Shown piece after piece: positions 13,353 through 20,894 of a DNA stretch of 28,114 nt. Both the position numbers and the translations under genes were made by a program. Within the stretch, counting starts at the first letter, position 1, and every line of letters starts with the position of its first letter. The DNA lies in IMG/VR virus record IMGVR_UViG_3300045926_000049, positions 1 to 28,114 of that record; one strand, 5' to 3'. The notes beneath the pieces are model-generated. The model saw only the letters and a list, made by a program, of their open reading frames with translations, made no database searches and was not told where the DNA came from. The stretch is from a virus.

Positions 13353-13970
13353 TTACGTCCTCGTGACCGTCGACACGGTGAGATCCCGTCCGGGCGGTCC
13401 CGGCGGTCCCATCGGTCCGGCGGCACCGTCGCGCCCGTCGCGTCCGCGTTTCACGGTGAGCGTCCACGCCTTGGCGGTGTCACCTGGACGGGTCGCGGTC
13501 GCCGCGTTGCAATGCCACATCGAGCCCGCCCACGTCACGCCGTCGCCGGGCTCGTACGCCTTGCCCTCGACGAACACACCGAGATAGCGGAGTCCGGGCG
13601 CCCCATCCTTCCCGTCCACGCCTGGAGGTCCCATCGGTCCCGGCGGACCGGCGACGGGCTCCCGCGCCTCGACGAGGGCGACTCGTTCGCGGATGGCGCC
13701 GAGGTCGCGGAGCACGCCGATCGCCGACGTGGACGACGCCTCGGCGCGCGCCTCGATCGCCAGCACGCGATCGGACATGGCGGCGAGAATCGGGGGGAGC
13801 GATTCGACGATCGCCACGCGCGCCGACAACGCGGCGAGGACCGGCGCCGGGTCCGGGCGCGACTCGAGGTTCACGACGCGATCCCGGATCCCCGCCACGG
13901 CGGACGTTACGACGTCGCGCACGACGTCGCCGAGACTCGCCGACAACGCCGCGACTTCGGGTTCGGTCAT
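13353..13970 (-). CDS. Collagen-like protein with carbohydrate-binding-type module, 205 aa
   Basis: An N-terminal helical/coiled-coil part (about 1-105) is followed by a Gly-X-Y stretch (GPPGPMGPPGVDGKDGAPGL, about 110-130). Next comes a compact YLGVFVEGKAYEPGDGVTWA ... WHCN module (about 131-160) with the aromatic spacing of chitin/carbohydrate-binding modules, and a second collagen-like run (GRDGRDGAAGPMGPPGPPGRD) near the C-terminus. Proteins with this mix occur in phage virions and are thought to be surface or fibre components. It is unusually placed between portal and connector genes. ATGA overlap with the portal stop supports the start at 13970. Confidence 0.8.
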   Translation of the reverse strand: MTEPEVAALSASLGDVVRDVVTSAVAGIRDRVVNLESRPDPAPVLAALSARVAIVESLPPILAAMSDRVLAIEARAEASSTSAIGVLRDLGAIRERVALVEAREPVAGPPGPMGPPGVDGKDGAPGLRYLGVFVEGKAYEPGDGVTWAGSMWHCNAATATRPGDTAKAWTLTVKRGRDGRDGAAGPMGPPGPPGRDLTVSTVTRT

Positions 13971-15466
13971 ACGGTCGCCCTCCCGATCGCCCGCCGGAGA
14001 TGGGATTCAAACGCCGCCGTTAACAGGTGCAACGGCAACGCCTTCTCACCGCCCTCGTCGTCGTCCTCGTCGTCGTCCTCGACGTCCTCGAACTCGTCGT
14101 CGTCGTCCTCGTCCTCGTCGACGTCCTCGGGCGCGACCGCCTTCACCGGGTTCGCAAACGGATCACTGGCGTCCCGTTTCGCGAGGGCGGCGAGGGAGTA
14201 GTACTGTTGCTGCGCGAGCGGCGAATCCCCGCCCGCGACCTTGCCGAGCCCGAAGTATTTCCGCCGCGCTTCATTCGGGCTCATCATCGCGCCGGAGATC
14301 GCGTCGGTCCCAGCCTTCGTTCTCGTCGCCGTATCCATCCACAAGAGGTCGTCGATATCGAACTCGGTGCCGATCGTCGGGCGCGGGAATTCGAGCCCGC
14401 GATCCAAACACGCCTCGAACGACCCGAGTAAGGATTGGATACATTGCGAGTAGTACTGTTGGAGCAACGGTTCGACGTTGGCGTACGGCGGGGGCGGTCC
14501 GACGCCGATCATGTACGCGGGCACGTGATAGCACGAGCACACCGTGTCGGCGGTCCATTTGAGTTGATCGATCAATTGCGAGTCGACGGCGTTCACCGCC
14601 ATCCCTTCGTACTTGAGCCCGTCGCCGAGGATCGCCACGCGCCCATAGTTGGCGCCGCCGAAGTTTTCCTCCCAATACCCCTTGAGGCGTAACGCCGCCT
14701 CGTCGCTGATCTTGCCGGGCGCGGTCAAGATGCCGCCCGGCTTACTGCCATTGGCGAAGAACCGCGACGAGGAGTTCTGGATCGTCAATCCTTGCGAGGC
14801 GGAGAGTCCGCACGCGAACAACGGTGTCACGCCGCACAACGGATGAAAGATCGGGCACATCATGTCGTGGATGATTTCCGACGCGGGCACCACGATCGCC
14901 TGATTGGTACGCGGGTCGAGTTCGGGGACGTCGGAGAGGTCGTCGCGCCCGAGTTGGTAATAGACGCTCCCATCGGGGGCGATCAAGGGCGTCACGCGCG
15001 CCGGGTCGAGGACGTACATCGCGACGACGACCCGCCGGTTGTCGCGTTGCTTGAGGACGTACGTGTTGCCCGCGACGAGTTTGGAAATCATCCAGCGTTC
15101 AACAAACTTGATGATCGTCTGATACCGATTCGGCGTCCGGAGGACCGGCGAGTACGCCGGGTTCTGGACCTCGTGCCAAATCCCGTCGTCATCTTGCTCG
15201 ACGAGGCGGAGGCGGAGTTTCGCGATATCGGAGGCGATGAGCGTGACGCACGCGAACACCGCGAAGTACGCGAGGACCGAATCCGCGCGGAGTTCCTGAT
15301 TCTGTTGCCACGCGCCCGTATAGGGCTCGCGGATCGTGAGCGAGGACCATCCGCCGCCGGACCCGGACCCGCCGCCGATCGCCGGATAGAGGGGACGGAG
15401 GGCGGGCGCCGCCACGGTCCGCCGCGGCAACGCCTTCAACGTGAGATCGAACCCAAACAAACGCAT
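13967..15466 (-). CDS. Portal protein (HK97 family), 499 aa
   Basis: Forms the dodecameric DNA entry channel at the capsid vertex. The HK97 portal pattern is visible: VFACVTLIASDIAKLRLRLV near residue 75; then PNRYQTIIKFVERWMISKLV and GNTYVLKQRD; then YVLDPARVTPLIAPDGSVYYQL; then EIIHDMMC; and SARxFANGSKPGGIL-like text later (SSRFFANGSKPGGILTAPG). The C-terminal tail is unusual: a strongly acidic Asp/Glu tract encoded near 14057-14136 precedes a short helix, ALPLHLLTAAFESHLRRAI. I prefer the ATG at 15466 (MRLFGFDLTL) to the GTG at 15490, which lies inside a strong hairpin with no ribosome binding site. Confidence 0.92.
   Translation of the reverse strand: MRLFGFDLTLKALPRRTVAAPALRPLYPAIGGGSGSGGGWSSLTIREPYTGAWQQNQELRADSVLAYFAVFACVTLIASDIAKLRLRLVEQDDDGIWHEVQNPAYSPVLRTPNRYQTIIKFVERWMISKLVAGNTYVLKQRDNRRVVVAMYVLDPARVTPLIAPDGSVYYQLGRDDLSDVPELDPRTNQAIVVPASEIIHDMMCPIFHPLCGVTPLFACGLSASQGLTIQNSSSRFFANGSKPGGILTAPGKISDEAALRLKGYWEENFGGANYGRVAILGDGLKYEGMAVNAVDSQLIDQLKWTADTVCSCYHVPAYMIGVGPPPPYANVEPLLQQYYSQCIQSLLGSFEACLDRGLEFPRPTIGTEFDIDDLLWMDTATRTKAGTDAISGAMMSPNEARRKYFGLGKVAGGDSPLAQQQYYSLAALAKRDASDPFANPVKAVAPEDVDEDEDDDDEFEDVEDDDEDDDEGGEKALPLHLLTAAFESHLRRAIGRATV
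14057..14136 (-). repeat. GTC/CTC simple repeat encoding an acidic tract
   Basis: About 80 bases of near-periodic CGTCGTCCT-type triplets on the + strand encode a run of Asp and Glu near the portal C-terminus. Such triplet tracts arise by slippage and may vary in length between related phages. The acidic segment is probably a flexible linker. Confidence 0.8.
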
Positions 15467-15489
15467 CGTGTGTAGCCTGGAACGTTTCA

Positions 15490-15536
15490 CCGCGCGGGGA
15501 TCCGCGGGAGCGACTCCGCGGAGGTCCCCCGCGCGG
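15490..15536 (-). other. Strong intercistronic hairpin between capsid and portal genes
   Basis: CCGCGCGGGGA (15490-15500) pairs with TCCCCCGCGCGG (15525-15536, one extra C), and inside it TCCGCGG (15501-15507) pairs with CCGCGGA (15516-15522) around an eight-base loop. There is no U-tract, so it is not a classical rho-independent terminator. It may stabilise the 3' end of the capsid message or reduce read-through into the portal gene. Role inferred. Confidence 0.6.
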
Positions 15537-15547
15537 CGCGCGACGAT

Positions 15548-17449
15548 CTACGGCGCGGGCGCGTAATTCGCCCCGCTGACGTACTTCACGGCTTCATCCC
15601 GTCCCCGCTTCCAATTGATAAACCGTTCCGCCCGCAAGCCTACGAGGTTGTTCTGCCAGAGCGACACGAGGACCGTGGTCGCGTCCGGCGGCGCCGCGGG
15701 CGCGGAGTCCATTTGGACGGACGCTTCGCGCGACACGTCGATCGCCACGCCGCCATCGTCCGCGAAGAGGACCGTCGACGGTTGCAACGCGATCACGTTG
15801 AGGGCGGCGGCGTTGCTCGTGACGACGGAGATCCCCTCGATCGATCCGCCCGTGACGCCGACGTTCGGGAACACCTTGTTCCCCAACGCATCGCGCGCGA
15901 ATCCACACGCGAGGGCGTTCACTTCCGACATGATGATCACGGCGCCGCCGAGGGGGATATTCGCCGCGGCGAGGGCGCCGAGAAGCAATTGAATATCCTT
16001 CAGCGGATCCGCCGTCGACGTGATCGCCGTGGTGCCATTGGTGATCGACGCCGGGTTGACGTTGGCGACCGCCGCGACCGCCGGATCAATGAACTGCGCG
16101 TCGAGGAACGCGGCGATCCCCGCGATCATGTCGGCGCGACACACCGCCTCGGCGGAGGGGTTCGAGGTCCGGACCAGTTCCTCGGTGAGGACGATGATCC
16201 CGGACGCCTTCGACATATCTAGCTTGGCGAGTCCGAACCCGAGTTTGGTCACCGGTTTCGGTTTCGCTTGACCTACCCATCCGTACGACCCGCCCGCGGT
16301 TTGCACGGGTACCGAGGTATTGAACGGGACGCGTCGGAGGTTCGGGATCTTGCCAAGGATCGTGGCGGGGCGGAGCAACTCGAGGAACTCATTCGCGATG
16401 TTTTGCACCGCGGGCACGAGGTTCCCCGCCCACGCGGGATCGGTTGTCGTGCCCGGCGCAACCGCCGCCTTGAGATACAACCCGACTTCGGGTGTCGAGT
16501 CTTCCCATTGCTTGGCGTACTCGATCGCCTCGAATCGGTTCCCGCGGGACGCGAGGATCGCCATCGCCACACGCGTGAACGCGGTGCCCGGCGCCAAATT
16601 CGATCGCACCTGGATCACCGGGTTCGCGGATTTCACCGCAAGGGCGGTGCCCCCGTGCGGACGCGCGGCGACCGCGGACGCCGCGGCGACGTTGGCGGAC
16701 TCCAACGCGCGGAGGCGCGTCAGGTGCGCGTCGATCGATTTGAGTTCGAGTTCGAGCGTGTCGTATTCCTCGGTTTGCGCCTCGTCGAGGGTGACGCCCG
16801 CATCGGCGGCGGTTTGCATCAACTCCGCCATCCGCGCCGCCTTCGTGGCGCGCGTGGCATCGAACGCGGTGATCTGTTCCTGGATGGTTTGTTTCATGGC
16901 GGGCGCGACTTTCACGCGCACAACGGGGAGCGTGTCCGCAACGCCGGACGAGGTGATGCCTGACGCGGCAAGGTGTGGGGCGTCGAGCGATTTGATCGTC
17001 AGGATCGAGGCGTCGACGTTCGCCGGGATCGTCACGAGGGAGAGTTCCACGACTTCCGTTTTCAGGAAATGAATCCCGCCCTCTTTCAGGAACTTCATCC
17101 CGTCGTGCAAGGGACGGAACCCGATCGACACGCCCCGCATCAACCCGGCGACAAGGGAGGTCCACGCCTCGTCGATGCGGTCCTTCACGGCGCCGGGAGT
17201 CGCGATCGTCGCGAGGGACGCGGTAAAGGTGATCGCCTCGGCGGTGGCACTCAACGTCGCCGATCCGACCGGACGTTCGCGATCGTGGTGCAACAACAAC
17301 GGCAGGGGATTCTGGAACGTCGCCCCGAGGGGTTCGAGGATGTCGCCGCGGCGATCGGGGGCGGGCGTCGAGGCGATCCCGGTGATCGTGCGTTTGGCGG
17401 CGTCGATCGCCTTGACGTGAAGGACCGCGTACGCGCGGTGAAGATCCAT
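15548..17449 (-). CDS. Head maturation protease - major capsid protein fusion, 633 aa
   Basis: One polypeptide appears to hold three parts. Residues 1-160 are an HK97 gp4-like serine protease: GIASTPAPDRRGDILEP, PLLLHHDRERPVG (His 54/55), LMRGVSIGFRPL (Ser 108) and TEVVELSLVTIPANVDAS (Glu 135); the triad is assigned by analogy. Residues about 185-270 are a helical coiled-coil scaffold (delta) segment. Residues about 275-633 are the HK97-fold capsid subunit: AIEYAKQWEDSTPEVGLYLK; LVPAVQNIANEFLELLRPAT; the FGLAKLDMSKASGIIVLTEEL block; and FADDGGVAIDVSREASVQMD. The protein must self-cleave to release the capsid subunit. Such fusions are known in some phages. The ATG at 17449 follows a hairpin and lacks a clear Shine-Dalgarno. 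Confidence 0.92.
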   Translation of the reverse strand: MDLHRAYAVLHVKAIDAAKRTITGIASTPAPDRRGDILEPLGATFQNPLPLLLHHDRERPVGSATLSATAEAITFTASLATIATPGAVKDRIDEAWTSLVAGLMRGVSIGFRPLHDGMKFLKEGGIHFLKTEVVELSLVTIPANVDASILTIKSLDAPHLAASGITSSGVADTLPVVRVKVAPAMKQTIQEQITAFDATRATKAARMAELMQTAADAGVTLDEAQTEEYDTLELELKSIDAHLTRLRALESANVAAASAVAARPHGGTALAVKSANPVIQVRSNLAPGTAFTRVAMAILASRGNRFEAIEYAKQWEDSTPEVGLYLKAAVAPGTTTDPAWAGNLVPAVQNIANEFLELLRPATILGKIPNLRRVPFNTSVPVQTAGGSYGWVGQAKPKPVTKLGFGLAKLDMSKASGIIVLTEELVRTSNPSAEAVCRADMIAGIAAFLDAQFIDPAVAAVANVNPASITNGTTAITSTADPLKDIQLLLGALAAANIPLGGAVIIMSEVNALACGFARDALGNKVFPNVGVTGGSIEGISVVTSNAAALNVIALQPSTVLFADDGGVAIDVSREASVQMDSAPAAPPDATTVLVSLWQNNLVGLRAERFINWKRGRDEAVKYVSGANYAPAP

Positions 17450-17450
17450 C

Positions 17451-17477
17451 GCGGCGGATCGTGCGGGACTCCGCCGC
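17451..17477 (-). promoter_or_regulatory. Hairpin immediately upstream of the capsid start
   Basis: On the minus strand GCGGCGGA (17477-17470) and TCCGCCGC (17458-17451) form an eight-bp stem with an 11-base loop ending one base before the ATG of the capsid gene. There is no purine-rich ribosome binding site between stem and start. The structure could control translation of the highly expressed capsid protein or act as a processed 5' end. Function is not known. Confidence 0.45.
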
Positions 17478-17506
17478 GACTCTCAAACTTTCGGCGACAA
17501 AAATCC

Positions 17507-17956
17507 TTACGGCGCGGGTTGGACCGTGAACGTCTGGCTATTCGTCACGAGGACCCCGCCAAGCTGGACGGACACGGGGATCGGTCCTGGCGTCGTGAGG
17601 GTCGCCATGTTGATCGGCGTCGTGGCTTCCGTTGGCGATACCACGGTCGTCGGGACCGCGTTCCCATTCCAGAGGATCACGGCGCCGGGACCGAACCCGG
17701 TTCCCTGGACGTGCAACGTAAAATTCGCGCCGCCGATTTGCGCCGACGCGGGGACAAGCGATGTCACCGAGGGGATCGGTGTCTCCGTCCAGGCGAGGAC
17801 CGCATCGGAGGGCCACTCGTACGCACTCGGCGCGTACGTCGGGCGCGGGAATGTCGGATCACGCGTGAGGGTCAACACGTCCATTCCGCGGTACGGTCCA
17901 TCGGCGGGCAACGGGGACCCAAGAAACGTCGCGAGTTGGCGATAGTCGAAGCGCAT
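17507..17956 (-). CDS. IPT/TIG (Ig-like) domain protein, candidate capsid decoration, 149 aa
   Basis: Residues about 1-60 form an N-terminal part unlike any domain I know (MRFDYRQLATFLGSPLPADG). Residues about 62-149 show the IPT/TIG immunoglobulin-like pattern: IPSVTSLVPASAQIGGANFT, GTGFGPGAVILWNG and VSVQLGGVLVTNSQTFTVQ. Ig-like domains of this sort are common add-ons on phage capsids and tails and probably bind surfaces or glycans. The position directly upstream of the capsid gene favours a head decoration role (inference). AAAGGA lies upstream of the ATG at 17956. Confidence 0.8.
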   Translation of the reverse strand: MRFDYRQLATFLGSPLPADGPYRGMDVLTLTRDPTFPRPTYAPSAYEWPSDAVLAWTETPIPSVTSLVPASAQIGGANFTLHVQGTGFGPGAVILWNGNAVPTTVVSPTEATTPINMATLTTPGPIPVSVQLGGVLVTNSQTFTVQPAP

Positions 17957-17968
17957 GATCGGATCCTT

Positions 17969-18157
17969 TCAGGCGCGCCGGAGGGCGCGGCGCATCAATT
18001 CCGGAATCGTGACCCGTTCCGCCGCGGCGCGGGTACACACGGCGTCGTACTGGCGCGTGGGGATTCGGACGTGGACGTTCACCGATCGCGGGTCTTGGGC
18101 GTCGAGCGGCGGACGTCCGCGGCGTTTCGGCGGCGGCGCGGTGTCAGGCGATGACAC
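17969..18157 (-). CDS. Small RHH protein with AT-hook-like basic motif, 62 aa
   Basis: The longest frame (to 18271) runs through the upstream gene. The GTG at 18157, giving a 14-base overlap, is a better start. The product has a PKRRGRPPLD segment (residues 9-18) that fits an AT-hook, and a C-terminal ribbon-helix-helix (RSVNVHVRIPTRQYDAVCTR, then VTIPELMRRAL). It is probably a DNA-binding regulator or a phage DNA/packaging accessory. It is placed between the Tat-like protein and the decoration protein within the late module, an uncommon site for a repressor. Confidence 0.65.
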   Translation of the reverse strand: MSSPDTAPPPKRRGRPPLDAQDPRSVNVHVRIPTRQYDAVCTRAAAERVTIPELMRRALRRA

Positions 18158-18470
18158 GGCGGAACTCGATCCCGTCGATGCGATCTTGGGCGGCGTGACC
18201 GGGGCGATCGATATACGGGCGCCCCGCGGCGTTGTGGCGGAATACGATCGCGTATCCCTCGCCGGTATCATCGGCGAAATTGCACCTGGACGTTACGTCC
18301 TCGCCGGTCGCGCGGCGGATCACGTGGAGGTCGACGCCGGAATCCTTCAAGAGGCGATGCCGCGCGACGTCCATCGGACCGTACCGGACGGACGGGCGAT
18401 CGAGGATGGGGGCGGCGGTGTGGGCGGCGAAGGCGGCAACGGTTCCGCCGAGGAACGCGCGTCGGTTCAT
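18144..18470 (-). CDS. Small protein with twin-arginine-type signal, 108 aa
   Basis: The start is set at the ATG at 18470, four bases after the terminase stop; the longer frame overlaps that gene. The N-terminus MNRRAFLGGTVAAFAAHTAA looks like a Tat signal peptide: RR-x-F-L followed by a weakly hydrophobic Ala-rich stretch. The rest is soluble (VDLHVIRRATGEDVTSRCNF; YAIVFRHNAAGRPYIDRPGH; IDGIEFRRVIA) and of unknown family. A Tat-exported phage protein is unusual. Alternatively the segment is a helix rather than a true signal. Confidence 0.6.
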   Translation of the reverse strand: MNRRAFLGGTVAAFAAHTAAPILDRPSVRYGPMDVARHRLLKDSGVDLHVIRRATGEDVTSRCNFADDTGEGYAIVFRHNAAGRPYIDRPGHAAQDRIDGIEFRRVIA

Positions 18471-18474
18471 GTTC

Positions 18475-20139
18475 TTACCTCCCGAACACAAACATTTGAT
18501 ACTCGGGTTCCGGGTCCGCCTGGAGGGTCGCGAGTTTCCGCGCGAGCAACGCGCCGATCACCGGGTCGATTCGTCCGCGACTCTTCTTCTTCACCGGGTA
18601 GATGTTGTCTTTGCCGTCCCGTTGTACCACAACATTCGAGACACACCACGTCATCAGTGGATGCCCGCCCGCGTCGATGAGTCCGTCGAGGACGTCCGCC
18701 TCGAACTCTTTCGACGGTCCCGACATATGCGCCATCGTTTGCGGGATCTCGACGACTTCGAGTCCCTCGCCCTCCAACTCCGTCGCGAGGTTCCCGGCGT
18801 TGTACGGGTCGATGCCGATTTGTTGCACCGCGAATCGTTCCGTGGCGTCCTTCACGAGATCGAGTACGACGCCCTGATCGATGCGGTTGCCGGGATTCGT
18901 GCGGAGGAACCCTTGCGCGACCCACTCGAGGTATGGGGCGCGGTCGCGATGCGCGCGTTCCTCCAACGTATCGGCGGGCGTCAAACACCACGGGACGATC
19001 CGCCACGACAACCGATCGCCGTTCGGCGGGAACACGAGGACGACCGCGGTCAAATCGATCTTCGATGAGAGGTCGATCCCGAGATAGCACGGTTCGCCGG
19101 CGAGGTCCTCGACGTCCCACGTCGATTGACCCGCGCGCCAACCTTCCATCGACAACCACGGCGCGTCGACGTTGACCCAAATGTTCAACCGTTTCTGTTT
19201 GAACGCCGCCGCCGCCGCGGGCATGTGGATCGCCTTGTTCACGAGGGCGCGGAGGTCCGCCGGTTTCACCGATACGCCGTAGTTCGGATTCGCCTTGCGC
19301 CACGTGCGTTCCTCGCGCCAGTCGTCGCCCTCGTCCGCGTGACTAATGAACGCGAACACCGTGTCGTCGACGAGGACGCGATCGAGGACCTTGCACGCGT
19401 AATCGTGTTGATCGCCGCACGGGGAAACCGGGTCGTTCCCCGCCGTGGTGATCCAGTTGATGACCGGTTGTCTCCTGGCACCGGTCGCCGTTTCCATCAC
19501 ATCGATCATCCCGCGCGACTTCATCGCGTGCGCCTCGTCGATCGTCACGCAATGCGGGTTGAGTCCGTCCGTCGAATCGCGATCGGCGCCGAGAGGTTCC
19601 AGCTTTGAGGCGGTCGCGTCCCGGTGCAAGTTCGCCGTGAGGGAGATGATCCGCGAGCGGAGCCCACTCGACGCAACGAGTTGTTTACAGTCGTTGAACA
19701 CGATCTTGGCTTGCTCGCGTTTGGTCGCGATGCAATACCCCTCGGCGCCGGGCTCCCCGTCGAAAAACGAGAGATACAACGCGACGATCGCCGCCTCCAA
19801 CGATTTGCCGTTCTTGCGGGGGATCTCGTTGTACGCGGTCCGGAACCGGCGGAGCCCGGTCCCGACGTGGACCCACGCGAACACCGATCCGAGTCGAAAG
19901 AGTTGATGCGGTTCGAGGACGATGTACGAGCCCGCCCACTCGCCTTTGTAGTGCTTGAGGCGTTCGGCGAATCGATAGAACCGATCGGCGAGGGGCGGGA
20001 CGAAGCGATACGGAAAGGCGCGGGTTGCCTCGTGCGCGCGATCCCGGAGATGGCGTTCACACGCGAGGCGATGATACTTGCCCACGAGGACGCCACGCCC
20101 GCGGGCCACCTTCCGGGCGTACGCGTCGATGGGATGCAT
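18475..20139 (-). CDS. terL: Terminase large subunit (HK97-like), 554 aa
   Basis: ATP-driven DNA packaging motor with nuclease. The Walker A-like motif NEIPRKNGKS is at residues 104-113. The Walker B motif CVTIDEAHAM is at 197-206. The coupling motif region INWITTAGN is near 228. The RNase H-like nuclease begins with YLGIDLSSKIDLTAV (Asp 356), has QIGIDPYNAGNLATELEGEG in the middle, and has DPVIGALLARKLA late. The length fits the HK97/Terminase_1 family. The gene starts six bases after the small subunit stop. Confidence 0.95.
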   Translation of the reverse strand: MHPIDAYARKVARGRGVLVGKYHRLACERHLRDRAHEATRAFPYRFVPPLADRFYRFAERLKHYKGEWAGSYIVLEPHQLFRLGSVFAWVHVGTGLRRFRTAYNEIPRKNGKSLEAAIVALYLSFFDGEPGAEGYCIATKREQAKIVFNDCKQLVASSGLRSRIISLTANLHRDATASKLEPLGADRDSTDGLNPHCVTIDEAHAMKSRGMIDVMETATGARRQPVINWITTAGNDPVSPCGDQHDYACKVLDRVLVDDTVFAFISHADEGDDWREERTWRKANPNYGVSVKPADLRALVNKAIHMPAAAAAFKQKRLNIWVNVDAPWLSMEGWRAGQSTWDVEDLAGEPCYLGIDLSSKIDLTAVVLVFPPNGDRLSWRIVPWCLTPADTLEERAHRDRAPYLEWVAQGFLRTNPGNRIDQGVVLDLVKDATERFAVQQIGIDPYNAGNLATELEGEGLEVVEIPQTMAHMSGPSKEFEADVLDGLIDAGGHPLMTWCVSNVVVQRDGKDNIYPVKKKSRGRIDPVIGALLARKLATLQADPEPEYQMFVFGR

Positions 20140-20145
20140 GGCGCC

Positions 20146-20658
20146 TCAGTTCACGGGCGATCCCTCGGGCACAACCGGGGGCGCGTCGAATTCCGAGAAC
20201 GCGTCCCCCTCCGGTCCGGGTCCCGATCCCTCGACCATCTTCACGCGCGAGCGACTCGACGGCGTCAACCCGAGTTCGGGCCAGAGCTTGTTACAGTTCG
20301 CGAGGGCCTTCGTCGCGATCGGGAGGAAGGGATTCGTGATCGGGTATCCACTCGGCGCCTTGACGACGAGCCCGAGGATCTTCACTTGCGCCATCGCGTC
20401 GAGATACCGCGCCCACTCCAGGCACACCGCGATCAACGCGGCGCGATCGGCGTGCGTGATCTGTTTGCACGCCCGGAGCATCGGCGCGAGTCGCCTCCAT
20501 TCCGCGACCGCGATCGGGAACGCCTCGATCTCCGGCGGCGGCGTATCGAACGCCGGGTCGAGGGCGGGCGGTTGCGGTTCCGCGGTGTTGATCGGACGAC
20601 GCCCCGCGTTGCCCTCCAAGATTTTTTGCGCCGTGGGTTTCGGTTTGCGCCCGCGCAT
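20146..20658 (-). CDS. terS: Terminase small subunit (P27 family), 170 aa
   Basis: The true start is the ATG at 20658 (MRGRKPKPTAQKILEGNAGR), matching the P27 family opening RGRKP-P----LEGN-G-R. The ATG overlaps the previous stop by one base (TAATG). A helical DNA-recognition region follows (WRRLAPMLRACKQITHADRA), then GYPITNPFLPIATKALANCN and a Pro-rich C-terminus. It recognises the packaging start and loads the large subunit. Confidence 0.9.
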   Translation of the reverse strand: MRGRKPKPTAQKILEGNAGRRPINTAEPQPPALDPAFDTPPPEIEAFPIAVAEWRRLAPMLRACKQITHADRAALIAVCLEWARYLDAMAQVKILGLVVKAPSGYPITNPFLPIATKALANCNKLWPELGLTPSSRSRVKMVEGSGPGPEGDAFSEFDAPPVVPEGSPVN

Positions 20659-20894
20659 TACAACCACCCCCGGATCGTGACCTCGGTCACGGCGATCGCG
20701 ATCGCGTGATCGAAGTCCTTCGCCGCGTAGGGTCGCGCGAACTCCCGCCCGTCCCGCGACAACACTTGCACGGTCCAACGGAACGCGTGCGCGCCGGACG
20801 GTCCGCAACACACGGAGATCGTGAGCCCCGCGCGCCCGATCGCCTCCATCGTCTCGATCGACGTCGCATCAACGGGAAGAGAAGGATGTGTCAT
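20658..20894 (-). CDS. Small hypothetical protein, 78 aa
   Basis: The start is set at the ATG at 20894, which overlaps the methyltransferase stop (ATGA); the longer frame overlaps that gene in antiphase. The text ISVCCGPSGAHAFRWTVQVL then FDHAIAIAVTEVTIRGWL suggests a compact beta-beta-alpha fold. Similar small proteins ending in a WTV...A-AI-EA---GW pattern occur in phages, but none has a known function. Confidence 0.65.
   Translation of the reverse strand: MTHPSLPVDATSIETMEAIGRAGLTISVCCGPSGAHAFRWTVQVLSRDGREFARPYAAKDFDHAIAIAVTEVTIRGWL

Noticed and set aside
14057-14136. CRISPR-like or regulatory repeat
   Set aside because: The repeat is a triplet tract coding for Asp/Glu inside the portal gene, with no spacers.
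15491-15540. Rho-independent terminator after the capsid gene
   Set aside because: Strong stem but no T-run on either side, so listed only as a hairpin.
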